Shown: positions 7,113-7,293 of the stretch, piece after piece
How the letters are laid out: every line of letters begins with the position of its first letter
Numbering within the stretch: the first letter of the stretch is position 1
DNA from: a bacterium
Lineage (GTDB): Bacteria; ARS69
Direction: 5' to 3'
DNA length: 7,293 bases
Assembly: GCA_025774865.1 (NCBI GenBank)
Contig: JALGZO010000478.1
Location: 1 to 7,293 of the forward strand
Made by a program: the position numbers and the translations under genes
The notes under the pieces: model-generated
What the model saw: the letters and a program-made list of their open reading frames with translations, nothing else
Database searches by the model: none
Told to the model about the DNA's origin: nothing

Positions 7113-7293
7113 GAGCTGACGCTCCACGATCCAGTTCGCCACGACCCGTCCCGCGAGCTCGTTCCCCTGCACCGAGAAGTGACCGTCCCCCGCGAGATAG
7201 AACGCGGCGGGATCGGCGTCGCGGATGACGACCGGGAGCAGATCGATCGACGGGACGCGCCGGATCGCCATTCGATGCTGGAGCTGGGACCGC
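7095..7293 (-). CDS. C-terminal end of SGNH/GDSL-hydrolase-like protein (partial)
   Basis: Only the last 65 residues are in the window; the gene enters from the right edge and stops at a TAG read from 7097 to 7095. The tail contains GDGHFSVQGNELAGR (D36 and H38 of the visible part) followed by an amphipathic helix VVANWIVERQLL. An Asp-x-x-His or Asp-x-His-Phe/Trp motif followed by an x-x-Gly-Asn/His-x-x-x-Ala helix at the very C-terminus is the usual block V of SGNH/GDSL esterases and acetyltransferase-like proteins, where Asp and His complete the catalytic triad. The preceding VPSIDLLPVVIRDADPAAFYLA also fits, as family members often have a Phe/Tyr-rich segment before the motif. The nucleophile serine lies outside. 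It converges on the AftB-like gene with an 18-bp overlap. An ester-adding or ester-removing role on envelope glycans is inference. Confidence 0.78.
   Translation of the reverse strand, partial: RSQLQHRMAIRRVPSIDLLPVVIRDADPAAFYLAGDGHFSVQGNELAGRVVANWIVERQLLPSGP

Noticed and set aside
7112-7125. GGAGC-TGAC-GCTCC stem-loop right after the AftB-like stop codon as a terminator
   Set aside because: The stem is only 5 bp, no T run follows on either strand, and it lies within the coding part of the convergent gene.

Overview
The window is GC-rich bacterial chromosomal DNA with dense gene packing, GTG/TTG as well as ATG starts, and long spurious antisense frames, as expected of a high-GC genome. No rRNA, tRNA, mobile element, CRISPR array or phage gene is visible. 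The phylum cannot be fixed from the sequence; the gene types fit a high-GC, probably diderm environmental bacterium (for example Gemmatimonadota, Acidobacteriota, Myxococcota or candidate phyla such as Eisenbacteria), but this is only an impression.

Layout: (1) a stand-alone CheY-like receiver protein on the minus strand (88-465); (2) a 283-bp divergent intergenic region (466-748) with an AT-rich patch and small inverted repeats just before the next gene; (3) a tightly packed plus-strand operon of three large membrane proteins (749-7112) joined by two 4-nt stop/start overlaps: a GT-C fold glycosyltransferase of the PMT/ArnT-like type, a polytopic membrane protein with a spermidine-synthase-like Rossmann domain in its middle, and a second GT-C glycosyltransferase of the AftB-like type; (4) the C-terminal end of a minus-strand protein with an SGNH/GDSL-hydrolase-like Asp-x-His motif, running off the right edge and overlapping the operon's last gene tail to tail.

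How they may work together (inference): GT-C enzymes use polyprenyl-phosphate sugars on the outer face of the cytoplasmic membrane, so the operon probably decorates an envelope lipid, glycan or protein. The middle gene is the interesting partner. It keeps the spermidine-synthase scaffold and the membrane modules typical of its family, but its catalytic loop departs from true aminopropyltransferases, so it may carry out another SAM-type transfer. The neighbouring SGNH-like protein could add or remove an ester such as acetyl. The receiver protein has no kinase or output domain in view and is linked to the operon only by sharing a divergent upstream region.
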